In this document: one piece after another, positions 1 to 7,523 of the stretch
Numbering within the stretch: the first letter of the stretch is position 1
How the letters are laid out: each line of letters opens with the position of its first letter
NCBI GenBank assembly: GCA_024710905.1
Contig: JANJTV010000116.1
Location: 1 to 39,022, forward strand
DNA from: Anaerolineales bacterium
GTDB taxonomy: Bacteria; Chloroflexota; Anaerolineae; Anaerolineales; Villigracilaceae
Length of the DNA stretch: 39,022 nucleotides
Direction of reading: 5' to 3'
Translations under genes and position numbers: made by a program
Notes under the pieces: model-generated
The model's database searches: none
Told to the model about the DNA's origin: nothing
The model's input: only the letters and a program-made list of their open reading frames with translations

Positions 1-642
1 GCACACGAGCTTGGCCATTCCATGCACTCTTATTACTCGCGCGCCAGCCAGCGCTATATCTACAGCCGGTATGGCCTGTTTGTGGCCGAAGTGGCTTCCA
101 ACTTTAACCAGGCCACCGTCCGCGAATACCTGATGCGCACCCAGGTCGACCCAAATTTCCAGATTTCGCTGATTGAAGAAGCCATGTCAAACTACCATCG
201 CTATTTCTTCATCATGCCAACCCTGGCCCGCTTTGAACTGGAAATGCACGCTCGTGCCGAGAAAGGCGCGCCGCTGAATGCCGATATCATGATTGGCATC
301 CTGGCCGATTTTTTCAAGGAAGGCTACGGGGAAGAAGTGGAGTTTGACCGGGAACGAATTGGCATCACTTGGGCACAATTCCTGCACATGTATATGAATT
401 TCTATGTGTACCAGTATGCAACCGGAATTTCTGGCGCGCATGCCCTTTCGAAGGGCGTGACGGCAGGCGCACCCGGAGCGGTGGACCGTTACCTCGACTT
501 TCTCAAATCTGGTGGCTCCCGTTACCCGCTGGCAGCCCTCCAGCAGGCAGGGGTGGATATGACCGCCCCGAAACCCGTTGAAGAAGCATTTGCCTCCCTG
601 GCGGGTTTGGTCGATCGCCTCGAAACATTGCTGGGGCAGTAG
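1..642 (+). CDS. pepF: Oligoendopeptidase F / M3-family metallopeptidase, C-terminal part (5' truncated by window edge)
   Basis: The reading frame is open from base 1, so the gene starts upstream of the window. The first codons read A-H-E-L-G-H-S-M-H, the HExxH zinc site of M3 (thimet/oligopeptidase F) peptidases, and the third zinc ligand, Glu in [10 protein letters not shown], follows about 25 residues later. About 213 residues remain, the C-terminal third of a roughly 600-residue cytosolic enzyme that cleaves short peptides. The conserved C-terminal helices ([18 protein letters not shown]) are present and the frame ends in tandem stops (TAG TAG). A hairpin terminator follows at 726-754 and the next genes run on the opposite strand. 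The family call is firm; the PepF subfamily is likely. Calling from the first internal ATG (base 22) would wrongly drop the zinc motif. Confidence 0.92.
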   Translation, partial: AHELGHSMHSYYSRASQRYIYSRYGLFVAEVASNFNQATVREYLMRTQVDPNFQISLIEEAMSNYHRYFFIMPTLARFELEMHARAEKGAPLNADIMIGILADFFKEGYGEEVEFDRERIGITWAQFLHMYMNFYVYQYATGISGAHALSKGVTAGAPGAVDRYLDFLKSGGSRYPLAALQQAGVDMTAPKPVEEAFASLAGLVDRLETLLGQ

Positions 643-725
643 TAGTACATGCCTTTCTGCGGGGAAATATAAAAAGCCGCTGCTGAACTATTCCAGTTCT
701 ACAGCATCTCAGTTTTGTCATCAAG

Positions 726-754
726 AACCCCTCCTGTATAAAGCAGGAGGGGTT
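726..754. terminator. Bidirectional hairpin terminator between pepF and feoC
   Basis: AACCCCTCCTG and CAGGAGGGGTT form a perfect 11-bp stem around a 7-nt loop (TATAAAG). It lies in the gap between two convergent genes, so it can serve both. The T-rich tail is weak on either strand. Confidence 0.75.
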
Positions 755-760
755 ATATGT

Positions 761-1009
761 TCAGATGGTTGTATTGGGTTTACGAACGTATCGTTTTCCG
801 CGCATCGCCAGCAGGCTGCATTGCGATTCCAACCCGCAGGTTGTGCAGCACTTGCCGTCCGGCCCGATCTCGAGCAGTTTTCCTTTCTGTACCAGCAGCG
901 TGATCATGGCGAAAACCGCTGAGGGTTGGGCCTGCATCTCGCGACTGATTTCGGCCAGGGTGAGCCCACCTTCGTTATTTTCCAGCAGGCGAAGCAATTG
1001 CGCCAGCAT
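761..1009 (-). CDS. feoC: FeoC-like small winged-helix protein
   Basis: This 82-residue protein has an N-terminal winged-helix fold (LLRLLENNEGGLTLAEISREM..., helix-turn-helix about residues 3-45). A cysteine cluster follows (C54, C55, C58, C64 in KCCTTCGLESQC), matching the FeoC family in which cysteines bind an oxygen-sensitive Fe-S cluster. In enterobacteria FeoC modulates or stabilises FeoB. It begins 5 bases after the feoB membrane-domain stop and is the last gene of the feo operon. Small size and divergence leave the exact role (regulator or FeoB partner) open, but position and cysteines make the family call good. Confidence 0.82.
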   Translation of the reverse strand: MLAQLLRLLENNEGGLTLAEISREMQAQPSAVFAMITLLVQKGKLLEIGPDGKCCTTCGLESQCSLLAMRGKRYVRKPNTTI

Positions 1010-1014
1010 AGCAG

Positions 1015-2691
1015 CTATCCCAATCCCAACAGCATCCCGCCCTGGTAAACGATGAAGGCGGCCATCCAGGCGACGCCAGTTTGGTAGACCGCCGAGGTAA
1101 TTGCCCAGCCAATCCCGAATTCGTGGCGGATGGCCCCCAGCGTGGCGACGCAGGGTACATAGAGCAGCACAAAGACCAGCAGGGACAATGCGCCAAGCGG
1201 GGTGAATTGTTTTTGCAGGGCCAGGCCCAGCGCGGTCTCCTGGGTTTCATCTTCCTCGTCGATCAGGTTCATGCCAGGGAGGATGCTGAGCAGGATTTTG
1301 CCAGATTGAGTGGTTGCCTCGCCAAACCCGGTGACGATGCCCAACAGGTCTTCCCCCAGTGCGGCTGGTTCCGCCGGGGCGATTTCCTGCTCCCCGAGGT
1401 ACACCTGGCTGAGGGTGCTGACAACTATTTCCTTGGCCATAAAGCCGGTCACCAGTGCTCCGCCGCTTTCCCAGTTGCCAAAACCAAGCGGGGCAAAGAC
1501 TGGCGCAATGGCCCCGCTCACCTTGCCAAAGTAGGAGTCGCGCTGACTGGCAACGCCCCAGGGCAGGTTGAGCAGCAGCCACATGATGACCGATGCGCCG
1601 AGGATCATGGTACCTGCCTTACGGACAAATTCGCGCGTGTTTTCCCACATGTGGATGAGGACGCTTTTCAGGGCTGGCTGGCGATAGGGAGGCAACTCCA
1701 GTACAAACGCTGAAGACGCATCTGGTTTGAGAATGGTGCGTGTAAAGACCATGCCGGCCAGCATGGCGATGACAATCCCCAGGGCGTACATGCCCCAGAT
1801 GACAGTGCCGGCGCTGGCGCCAAAGAAGGCCAGCCCAAAGACCACGTAGACGGGCAGGCGCGCCGAGCAGGACATGAGCGGGACGAGCAAGGCGGTCAGG
1901 ATGCGGTCGCGGCGGCTGGAAATGGTACGCGTGGCATAGATGGCCGGGACGGCGCAGCCGAAACCAAGAATCATCGGGATGAACGATTTGCCGTGCAGGC
2001 CGACCACGCGCATGAAACGATCCATCACAAAAGCAGCACGAGACATGTAGCCGGAATCTTCGAGCAGGGCCAGGAAGAAGTATAGGATCATCAGGCCAGG
2101 TACAAAGACCAGCACACCGCCCACCCCGGCCACAATCCCGTGGATGACCAGTGAGTGCAGCCATTCGGGGGCCTGCGCCCAGGCCAGCAATGTGGCCAGC
2201 CAACCGGCTATTGGGCCGTTGATGACCGAGTCTGTCCATTCCAGGAAAGGTGCCGAGACGTCAATCACCAGGCGGAAGACAACATACATGACAGCGAAAA
2301 AGACTGGCAGGCCCAGCCACTTGTGGGTAACGATATCGTCAATGCGGTCTGTCAGCGTCAGGCGGTCCACCAGCGGGCGGTGCATGGATTGCCTGACCAC
2401 GCCATTGATAAAGCCGTAACGTTGGTCAGCCAGCAGGATATCTGCTTCGTCGCCAAGCATGGATTGCAGTTTTTCTGCGCTTTGCCGGGCCATCTCCAGC
2501 ACGCTTGCGCCATTTGACATCCTGCCGACATGTTCGCGGATGTCCTCGTCGGATTCGAGCAATTTGATGGCCAGCCAGCGTTTTGGGTACGTGCCAGTCT
2601 CAATCTTGTTTTCGTCAAAGGCGGTGACCAGCCGTGCGATTTCGCGCTCCAGTTTGCTGCCGTAATCCAATCTGAAGTTTGTTGTTGTCAT
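1015..2691 (-). CDS. feoB: FeoB membrane (permease) domain, encoded separately
   Basis: This 558-residue polytopic protein equals FeoB without its GTPase domain. The first about 115 residues are the helical linker that normally joins G domain and channel (YGSKLEREI..., YPKRWLAIKLLESDED). Hydrophobic segments with the Gate motifs and conserved FeoB signatures follow: GFGCAVPAIYATRT, PLMSCSARLPVYVV and YVPCVATLGAIRHEFG, whose cysteines are implicated in Fe2+ passage. The start codon overlaps the stop of the G-domain gene as ATGA (2688-2691), so the two halves are probably made by coupled translation and assemble at the inner membrane. The split falls exactly at the domain boundary with a proper stop and start, which argues against a sequencing frameshift. 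Together the halves total 726 residues, near the usual FeoB length. Confidence 0.93.
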   Translation of the reverse strand: MTTTNFRLDYGSKLEREIARLVTAFDENKIETGTYPKRWLAIKLLESDEDIREHVGRMSNGASVLEMARQSAEKLQSMLGDEADILLADQRYGFINGVVRQSMHRPLVDRLTLTDRIDDIVTHKWLGLPVFFAVMYVVFRLVIDVSAPFLEWTDSVINGPIAGWLATLLAWAQAPEWLHSLVIHGIVAGVGGVLVFVPGLMILYFFLALLEDSGYMSRAAFVMDRFMRVVGLHGKSFIPMILGFGCAVPAIYATRTISSRRDRILTALLVPLMSCSARLPVYVVFGLAFFGASAGTVIWGMYALGIVIAMLAGMVFTRTILKPDASSAFVLELPPYRQPALKSVLIHMWENTREFVRKAGTMILGASVIMWLLLNLPWGVASQRDSYFGKVSGAIAPVFAPLGFGNWESGGALVTGFMAKEIVVSTLSQVYLGEQEIAPAEPAALGEDLLGIVTGFGEATTQSGKILLSILPGMNLIDEEDETQETALGLALQKQFTPLGALSLLVFVLLYVPCVATLGAIRHEFGIGWAITSAVYQTGVAWMAAFIVYQGGMLLGLG

Positions 2692-3194
2692 GCCTGCCTC
2701 CCGGCTGCCTGAACGGCTTTGCTGACCAGCTGGTTAATGCCGATTCCCTGGTTGGCGGTTGTCAGCACAACCGGGATGCCACCCAGCAGGGTGGAGAGTT
2801 CATCCAGGTCGATTTTTATGTCGTTTTTGTGAAGGTCATCGGCCATGTTGAGCGCTATGACCACCGGCACTTCCAGTTCCATAATCTGTACGGTCAGGTA
2901 CAGGTTGCGCTCAAGATTGGTGGCATCCACCACGTTAATCACCACATCCGGCCGTTCCTGGATGATGAAATCGCGGGCGATGATTTCTTCAGGAGAGTAA
3001 GCGGTCAGGCTGTAAGTGCCAGGCAGGTCAACAATATTAATTTTTATCTTGCCATGTTCAATTTCGCCTTCTTTTTTCTCCACCGTTTTACCCGGCCAGT
3101 TGCCGGTGTGCTGGCGCAGGCCGGTCAGGGCGTTGAAGATGGTCGTCTTCCCGGCGTTGGGGTTGCCTGCCAGGGCAATGGTTAGTTCAGGCAT
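2688..3194 (-). CDS. feoB: FeoB GTPase domain, encoded separately
   Basis: This 168-residue soluble G protein carries GNPNAGKTT (G1), a threonine-containing switch I (GNWPGKT), DLPGTYSL (G3) and NMAD at the G4 position. It corresponds to the N-terminal domain of FeoB, which uses GTP to drive or gate Fe2+ uptake. It ends just after the G domain (NQLVSKAVQAAGRQA) and overlaps the permease gene by 4 bases. Its start lies inside the last codons of feoA (8-base overlap). Normal FeoB proteins fuse this domain to the channel; here it must associate in trans. The G4 motif N-M-A-D keeps the Asn and Asp needed for guanine recognition. Confidence 0.93.
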   Translation of the reverse strand: MPELTIALAGNPNAGKTTIFNALTGLRQHTGNWPGKTVEKKEGEIEHGKIKINIVDLPGTYSLTAYSPEEIIARDFIIQERPDVVINVVDATNLERNLYLTVQIMELEVPVVIALNMADDLHKNDIKIDLDELSTLLGGIPVVLTTANQGIGINQLVSKAVQAAGRQA

Positions 3195-3438
3195 GGGACT
3201 CCTCCAACAGGGTTACTTCGATCTGGGCGGCTTCCTCGCGGCGCAGGGCCAGGTGATAGCCCTTGATGAAATACTCCACCGGGTCACCGAGCGGCGCGTT
3301 CCGTTCGATCAGGATCGTCTCACCTCGCACAATTCCCATTTCTACAAAGCGGCGGCGCAAGGCTCCTGCGCCATTGATACGGGTGATGGTGGCGCGTTGG
3401 CCGGGTTGTAGCAGGTGCAACTGAATGGAGTCTGTCAT
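3187..3438 (-). CDS. feoA: FeoA SH3-like accessory protein
   Basis: This 83-residue protein has the FeoA pattern: L.PGQRATITRI near residue 11, GALRRRFVEMGIVRGETI in the middle and YFIKGYHLALRREEAAQIEV at the C-terminus. FeoA is a small cytosolic beta-barrel protein thought to interact with FeoB and support Fe2+ uptake. It is the first gene of a four-gene operon (feoA, two feoB halves, feoC) with overlapping or nearly overlapping ends. A large palindrome lies 22 bases upstream of its start, overlapping a candidate promoter. Confidence 0.92.
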   Translation of the reverse strand: MTDSIQLHLLQPGQRATITRINGAGALRRRFVEMGIVRGETILIERNAPLGDPVEYFIKGYHLALRREEAAQIEVTLLEESHA

Positions 3439-3459
3439 CGGATTCCTTGTTCAAAGAGT

Positions 3460-3495
3460 TAAGGCTGACCATAAAATTAGTTATGGTCAGCCTTA
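3460..3495. promoter_or_regulatory. Perfect 14-bp inverted repeat, candidate metalloregulator operator of the feo operon
   Basis: TAAGGCTGACCATA and TATGGTCAGCCTTA are exact inverse copies separated by 8 bases. The element lies 22-57 bases upstream of feoA and touches the last base of the candidate -10 (3495-3500), so a bound protein would cover the transcription start. The TAAGG...CCTTA ends and AT-rich centre resemble DtxR/MntR-type operators more than a classical Fur box. The reading as an iron-responsive repressor site is inference. No T-tract follows, so a terminator is unlikely. Confidence 0.62.
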
Positions 3496-3522
3496 TTATC
3501 GGCCTGCGGTGCAAATTTCAAC
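3495..3522 (-). promoter_or_regulatory. Candidate sigma70-type promoter of feoA
   Basis: On the minus strand GTTGAA (3522-3517) is followed by a 16-base spacer and GATAAT (3500-3495). The start would fall inside the palindrome at 3460-3495, which fits repression by occlusion. Matches are moderate. Confidence 0.4.
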
Positions 3523-3563
3523 AGGGATATTTGTCACAAACGGGGGCGCAAATCATCCCTGTT
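3520..3563. repeat. Second inverted repeat upstream of feoA
   Basis: AACAGGGATATTTG at 3520-3533 pairs with CAAATCATCCCTGTT at 3549-3563 (14 pairs with one bulged base). Its inner part includes the odd palindrome TTTGTCACAAA (3530-3540). It overlaps the candidate -35 and lies upstream, so it could be a second operator or activator site. Function unknown. Confidence 0.45.
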
Positions 3564-3620
3564 TAAGTTATCTTTACCTAAATTGTCGGCTTTTCAGAAA
3601 ATTCGTGGGAGCATCTCGAA

Positions 3621-3652
3621 GAAGAAAGCCACCCTTACGGAAGGCTTTCTTC
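3621..3652 (-). terminator. Terminator at the end of the hydrogenase operon
   Basis: GAAGAAAGCC and GGCTTTCTTC form a perfect 10-bp stem around a 12-base loop. The last codons and the TAA of the maturation protease gene lie inside the hairpin. On the minus strand it is followed by a short pyrimidine-rich run. It separates this operon from feoA downstream. Confidence 0.6.
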
Positions 3653-4129
3653 TTTTTCGGCGCTGAGCTCTTCCAGCAGTTGGAGCACCACTTCCACAGC
3701 CTGGGGCAGGGCGGCAGCCACCGGCGGAGAAAGTTGTTCGCTGAATTCATGAATCGGCAAGATGGTGACACCCACCACACGGATGTCTTCGGGCAGGTCT
3801 GCGCCGAGTGAGTGGCCCAGTTGCAGCGCATTTTGTAGAGAAGTATCGTGTGGGCTGGTCGTATGATAAGCCGAGTAATTGGGCATGTCACCCAATCGCA
3901 TGGTCAGGACGGAACCGGCGTATTCCCCCGACACAATTGCGTCCACCAGGATGACATGCCCAAACCCGAGTAGGTGCTCCATCAGGCTGATGCCGCCCAG
4001 CGAATAACATGCCACTGTAATGGCGGTATCAGCGGGCAAGGTTTGTTTTACCTGTTCAGCCACTTTCCAGCCAATGCCATCATCTCCCAGGATGGGATTG
4101 CCCAGGCCGACGACAATGATTTTCTTCAT
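3635..4129 (-). CDS. [NiFe]-hydrogenase maturation endopeptidase (HyaD/HybD/HycI family)
   Basis: This 164-residue protein begins KKIIVVGLGNPILGDDGIG, the conserved N-terminal motif of peptidase A31/M52 hydrogenase maturation proteases. The acidic residue in GDDGIG and the Asp in HVILVDAIVSG are the expected nickel-sensing ligands. These cytosolic enzymes remove a C-terminal peptide from the large subunit after the NiFe(CN)2CO site is assembled. It is the last gene of the hydrogenase operon, 60 bases after the large-subunit gene, whose product still carries a cleavable extension beyond the DPCxxCxxH motif. The specific partner is therefore almost certainly MvhA. The hyp maturation genes are not in this window. 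Confidence 0.9.
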   Translation of the reverse strand: MKKIIVVGLGNPILGDDGIGWKVAEQVKQTLPADTAITVACYSLGGISLMEHLLGFGHVILVDAIVSGEYAGSVLTMRLGDMPNYSAYHTTSPHDTSLQNALQLGHSLGADLPEDIRVVGVTILPIHEFSEQLSPPVAAALPQAVEVVLQLLEELSAEKEESLP

Positions 4130-4189
4130 TAGCGACAGTCTCCGCTTATCTATCAGATTGTGGTTGGCTCACGAGCAGCCTGCCCCCGT

Positions 4190-5653
4190 TTAACAGAACT
4201 GCTTCAACACATTGACCGGGTTACCCTGGGCATCATGGATGCTGATCTCCAGCGGCATCTGCCCGGGAAGAGAGTGGGTAGCGCAGCCAAAACATGGGTC
4301 ATAGGCCCGAAAGGCCATTTCGACCATGTTCAGCAATCCTTCGTTTACCTGGCCATTTTTAATCAGGTGTTCAGCTGCTTTCCTGGTCGACATCTGGATC
4401 GGGGCGTAATTGTTGGTTGTGCCGACAATCAGGTTGGCGCGGGTGACAATACCGCGTTCATCTGTCCAGTAATGATGGGTCAGGGTCCCGCGTGGGGCTT
4501 CGACGATGCCAATACCTTCAGTTGGGATTTGGCTTGGCTTCCTGTGAACGTCTGGCGAGGTGATTTCCGGGTCAGTGACCAGTTCCACCCAGCGTTCAGC
4601 CGCGTAAAGCAGCTCAATCAGGCGTGCCCAGTGTGTGGCTAGCCGCTGGTGAACAGGTCTTCCTCCCAGGGTGGTATAAAACCGCTCGAACTCCTCCTGC
4701 GCCAGGGGGGTAGCCAGGCCGTCTGAGACGTTCAGGCGCGAGAGCGGCGTGGCCATGTAGACGCCTGAATCTGGGCCATCCACAAAGCCTTTCCATCCAA
4801 CCTGCTTGAGGTACGGGAATTTGAGATAGGTCCATTCTTCAACATGTTCAGCAATTTGCCCGGCGTATTCGTTTGGCGCATACTTGACGAATTCCTTGCC
4901 GTCCGGCCCAACCACACGAACCTTGCCGTCGTAGAAATTGGCCCGATTCTTCTCGTCCACCAACCCCATGGAATAGGTCTTGTGGGTGTAAATGTCTCCC
5001 AGGATCAGGTCAACGTATTCTTTGTTTCCAAGCACAATCTGGTTGAACAGGTCAATGCTGAAGCGGGCGAATTCCACCGCCCAGCGCCCCATGTCTTCCA
5101 TCTCGCGGCGTTGTTCCTCGGTGATACCTTTGGTCAGCCCGCCGGGTATGGATGTGCAGGGATGCACTTTGCGGCCGCCGATCATTTCAATAACTGTATG
5201 GCCGTACTTGCGCATCTGGATGACCTTGCCGCCGACCTCCAGCCCGACCTTGTGGATGACTCCCAGGATGTTGCGCTCGGCAACCGGCGCAGTTGGCCCC
5301 ATGACAAAATCAGGGCCAGCCAACGCATAGAAGTGGGTGGTGTGATCGGTGCAGTAGAAAGCAGAGTAAAGCAGTTCGCGCAGGAGTTTGGCCGGGCGGG
5401 GCGGGTCCACTTTGTAGGCGGCATCCGCCGCTTTGGCGGCGGCCATGTGGTGTGCTTCGGGGCACACGCCACAGATACGGTTGGTCAGCAGGGGCATTTC
5501 CTCGATCGGGCGGCCCACGACAAATCGTTCGAAGCCGCGCAGTTCTGGAATTTGGAAATACGAGTTGGCAACATTGCCCTGCTCATCAAGAAAAATCTCG
5601 ATTTTGCCGTGCCCTTCCAGGCGGGTGATTGGGTCGATACTGATTCGTTGCAT
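4190..5653 (-). CDS. mvhA: [NiFe]-hydrogenase large subunit, MvhA-type (group 3)
   Basis: This 487-residue catalytic subunit has the L1 motif RICGVCPEAHH (near residue 60) and the L2 motif DPCFGCATH near the C-terminus. These supply the four cysteines that hold the Ni-Fe centre. About 27 residues follow the L2 histidine and are the probable pro-peptide removed by the protease encoded next. The N-terminus (ISIDPITRLEGHGKIE) is typical. With MvhG and MvhD it oxidises H2 and passes electrons to HdrA. Start is supported by AAGGA about 9 bases upstream. Gene order with HdrABC places it among the methyl-viologen-reducing, heterodisulfide-reductase-linked (group 3c) enzymes. It is cytosolic, with no twin-arginine signal in the small subunit. 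Confidence 0.94.
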   Translation of the reverse strand: MQRISIDPITRLEGHGKIEIFLDEQGNVANSYFQIPELRGFERFVVGRPIEEMPLLTNRICGVCPEAHHMAAAKAADAAYKVDPPRPAKLLRELLYSAFYCTDHTTHFYALAGPDFVMGPTAPVAERNILGVIHKVGLEVGGKVIQMRKYGHTVIEMIGGRKVHPCTSIPGGLTKGITEEQRREMEDMGRWAVEFARFSIDLFNQIVLGNKEYVDLILGDIYTHKTYSMGLVDEKNRANFYDGKVRVVGPDGKEFVKYAPNEYAGQIAEHVEEWTYLKFPYLKQVGWKGFVDGPDSGVYMATPLSRLNVSDGLATPLAQEEFERFYTTLGGRPVHQRLATHWARLIELLYAAERWVELVTDPEITSPDVHRKPSQIPTEGIGIVEAPRGTLTHHYWTDERGIVTRANLIVGTTNNYAPIQMSTRKAAEHLIKNGQVNEGLLNMVEMAFRAYDPCFGCATHSLPGQMPLEISIHDAQGNPVNVLKQFC

Positions 5654-5675
5654 GGGGCGTTCCTTCTCTGCCTGC

Positions 5676-5927
5676 TTACTTTTTCAGTGAGGCTGCGTCA
5701 TCATGGAGTTCCTGCACCAGGTGTGCCCGCGCCGAGACTTCCTCCATTTTGAGCGAGGCGTATTGCGAGGCTTCTGTCATTAATTTTTCCGCCTGTTCGG
5801 CAGGCAGGCTGCGCAGGGCTTCCATTGAACTGCCCTTCTCGTGCAGGTATTCCTCGATCAGGGCTTTTTCGAGCAGCGCATTGCGGTCTTCGTAGCGTTC
5901 CTGCGGTTTGTCGGGTTGGGTTTTCAT
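5676..5927 (-). CDS. Small hydrophilic protein between hydrogenase subunits, unknown function
   Basis: The frame is open from 5984, but ATG at 5927 is preceded by AAAGGAG at a good distance, giving 83 residues; the upstream in-frame ATG has no ribosome site. The product is charged and predicted helical (RYEDRNALLEKALIEEYL, QAEKLMTEASQYASLKMEEV) with no cysteines and no membrane segment, so it is unlikely to carry an Fe-S cluster. It lies between the small and large subunit genes, 65 bases after mvhG and 22 before mvhA. I do not recognise the family. Position suggests an assembly chaperone or accessory subunit of the hydrogenase, but that is inference. Confidence 0.78.
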   Translation of the reverse strand: MKTQPDKPQERYEDRNALLEKALIEEYLHEKGSSMEALRSLPAEQAEKLMTEASQYASLKMEEVSARAHLVQELHDDAASLKK

Positions 5928-5992
5928 CTCCGGCTCCTTTCTTATGACGGGCGCGTGGCCCGTGGTGGAGAATTCCCATTCCATTGGTCGGT

Positions 5993-7009
5993 TTACGGTT
6001 CGGCCTTGTGCGCGGCGCGTGAGGCTTTCAGGAGAGACCCGGCCAGGTTGAATCGATAGACTTGCCCGGTCGGGTCCGGGATGCCATCCAGGATGCTTTC
6101 GATCTCCTGTGGGTCGTTCGAGTCGATGACCGAGGCGAAAGCCGTCATCAGCCGGGCGCCATAATCCATGACTCCTTCAGCCGGGCCGTAACAACCAATG
6201 CATTGCGCCCCGGCCTGAGGGCAGCGCGCCATACATCCGCTGCGGGTGGCCGGGCCGTTACAGGGAATGCCCTGTTCGAGCAGGCACAGGGTTGGGTCCA
6301 GCGGGGCGACGTCCTGAATGCGAGCGAATGCGTGAATGGATTTAACGTTTCGTGCGCGAGGGCATTCATCGCACACGGTTGAGTCGCCAACGCCAATGAC
6401 ACTGCCTTTGGGCGGCAGTTCTGCTTCCATGTGGATGGCTTTAATCACCAGGTCGATCACGGCTTTGATCTGGTGACTTTCAGGCGGGCAGCCCGGCATG
6501 AAGTAGTCCACCTCCACGACCTGTCCCAGTGGCCGCAGCAGGGGAGCGATTTTCGGAATGTGCAACTCGCCTTCCGGCACATCATATGATGTGCGCGGAT
6601 AAATCTCGTGCGGGTTGTCGGTGGTGATGGTAGTGAAGGCTGTTCTTACAATCTCCCCGGCCGGGCTCAGGTTGGCCAGCCCGGGGATGCAGCCTTCGCA
6701 GGCGCAGGAACCAAAAGCCACCAGAATCTGTGACTTGCGGCGCATCAACTTTGCCATGGCTTCGTTCTCATCGTTACGAATGCCACCATTGAACAGGGTC
6801 AGCAGGATGCTGCCATCCGGCATGGCTTCAACATCTTTGTATTTCGCATCCATGGCCACCGGCCAGAAGACCACCTCAAAATTGGCATCCACCTCGAGGA
6901 TCATTTCGTGGGTATTCAGCACCGCGATTTCGCAACCGCCGCAGGAAGCCGCCCAGTACATGGCAAATTTTGGCTTTTGCCGGGCTTTGTCGATGGGTTT
7001 GGCGCTCAT
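5993..7009 (-). CDS. mvhG: [NiFe]-hydrogenase small subunit, MvhG-type
   Basis: This 338-residue Fe-S protein begins without a signal peptide (MSAKPIDKARQKPKFAMYWAASCGGCEIAVLN). Proximal-cluster ligands are CGGC, GSCACEG and GCPP (FMPGCPPESHQIK). Further cysteines in the C-terminal half (CDECPRARN, TRSGCMARCPQ, GAQCIGCYGP) fit medial and distal clusters. It passes electrons from the Ni-Fe site in MvhA to the [2Fe-2S] protein MvhD. Its ATG overlaps the mvhD stop (ATGA at 7006-7009), so translation is coupled. Length is a little above the usual about 300 residues, owing to a longer C-terminal tail. Confidence 0.93.
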   Translation of the reverse strand: MSAKPIDKARQKPKFAMYWAASCGGCEIAVLNTHEMILEVDANFEVVFWPVAMDAKYKDVEAMPDGSILLTLFNGGIRNDENEAMAKLMRRKSQILVAFGSCACEGCIPGLANLSPAGEIVRTAFTTITTDNPHEIYPRTSYDVPEGELHIPKIAPLLRPLGQVVEVDYFMPGCPPESHQIKAVIDLVIKAIHMEAELPPKGSVIGVGDSTVCDECPRARNVKSIHAFARIQDVAPLDPTLCLLEQGIPCNGPATRSGCMARCPQAGAQCIGCYGPAEGVMDYGARLMTAFASVIDSNDPQEIESILDGIPDPTGQVYRFNLAGSLLKASRAAHKAEP

Positions 7010-7512
7010 GCTGGCACCTCCTTTTCGAAGGATGAAGAATGAGTAATCAAGGATGAGTTTTCATCACTATCTTTTATGTCATCCATCTTTCCGGTTGTAT
7101 CCCTACCCCAGTTCAGCGGGCCAAGTGCGCGGATTTCTTCCACAAAGCGGGTGGTTTCGCTGGCAAATCGCGCTCCTTCGGCGGCGCTGGCCCAGACCAG
7201 TTTTACCCGTTCTGGTTCAATACCCAGGCCAGCCAGCACCCGCCGCAAGAGCAGGTAGCGCCGCAGGGCTTTGTAATTCTGTTCGATGTAATGGCACTCA
7301 CCGGGGTGACAGCCGGTAATCATCACGCCGTCTGCGCCGCCAGCCAGGGCGCGCAGTACAAAGGCCGGGTCGAGCCGTCCGGAGCACATCAGGCGGACCA
7401 GGCGCACGTTGGGGGCATATTTCATGCGCGCTGTGCCGGCCAGGTCTGCTGCCCGGTAACTGCACCAGTTGCAGGTGAAACCGATGATGGTGGGTTCAAA
7501 TTCGTTGGGCAT
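7006..7512 (-). CDS. mvhD: MvhD-type [2Fe-2S] subunit linking hydrogenase to HdrA
   Basis: The frame is open further upstream, but the start is ATG at 7512 (MPNEFEPTIIGFTCNWCSY), with AAGGAG at a normal distance overlapping the hdrA stop. The 168-residue product has the MvhD/FlpD cysteine pattern: FTCNWCSYRAADLAG, LMCSGRLDP and GCHPGECHY. In methanogens MvhD carries a [2Fe-2S] cluster and passes electrons from the hydrogenase to HdrA. The C-terminal about 25 residues (DDIKDSDENSSLITHSSS) are a polar extension. It lies between hdrA and mvhG, exactly where a bridge subunit is expected. Confidence 0.92.
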   Translation of the reverse strand: MPNEFEPTIIGFTCNWCSYRAADLAGTARMKYAPNVRLVRLMCSGRLDPAFVLRALAGGADGVMITGCHPGECHYIEQNYKALRRYLLLRRVLAGLGIEPERVKLVWASAAEGARFASETTRFVEEIRALGPLNWGRDTTGKMDDIKDSDENSSLITHSSSFEKEVPA

Positions 7513-7523
7513 GGTCCAACTCC

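Noticed and set aside
1081..1713. Plus-strand frame of 210 codons inside the FeoB permease gene
   Set aside because: It lies opposite conserved FeoB motifs and has no independent support.
2680..2700. The feoB split as a sequencing frameshift
   Set aside because: The first half ends and the second begins exactly at the domain boundary, with an ATGA overlap like other pairs in this window; a random indel would rarely give this.
4844..5752. 302-codon open frame on the plus strand inside mvhA
   Set aside because: It is a shadow of the hydrogenase large subunit, whose motifs are intact on the other strand; the product looks like no family.
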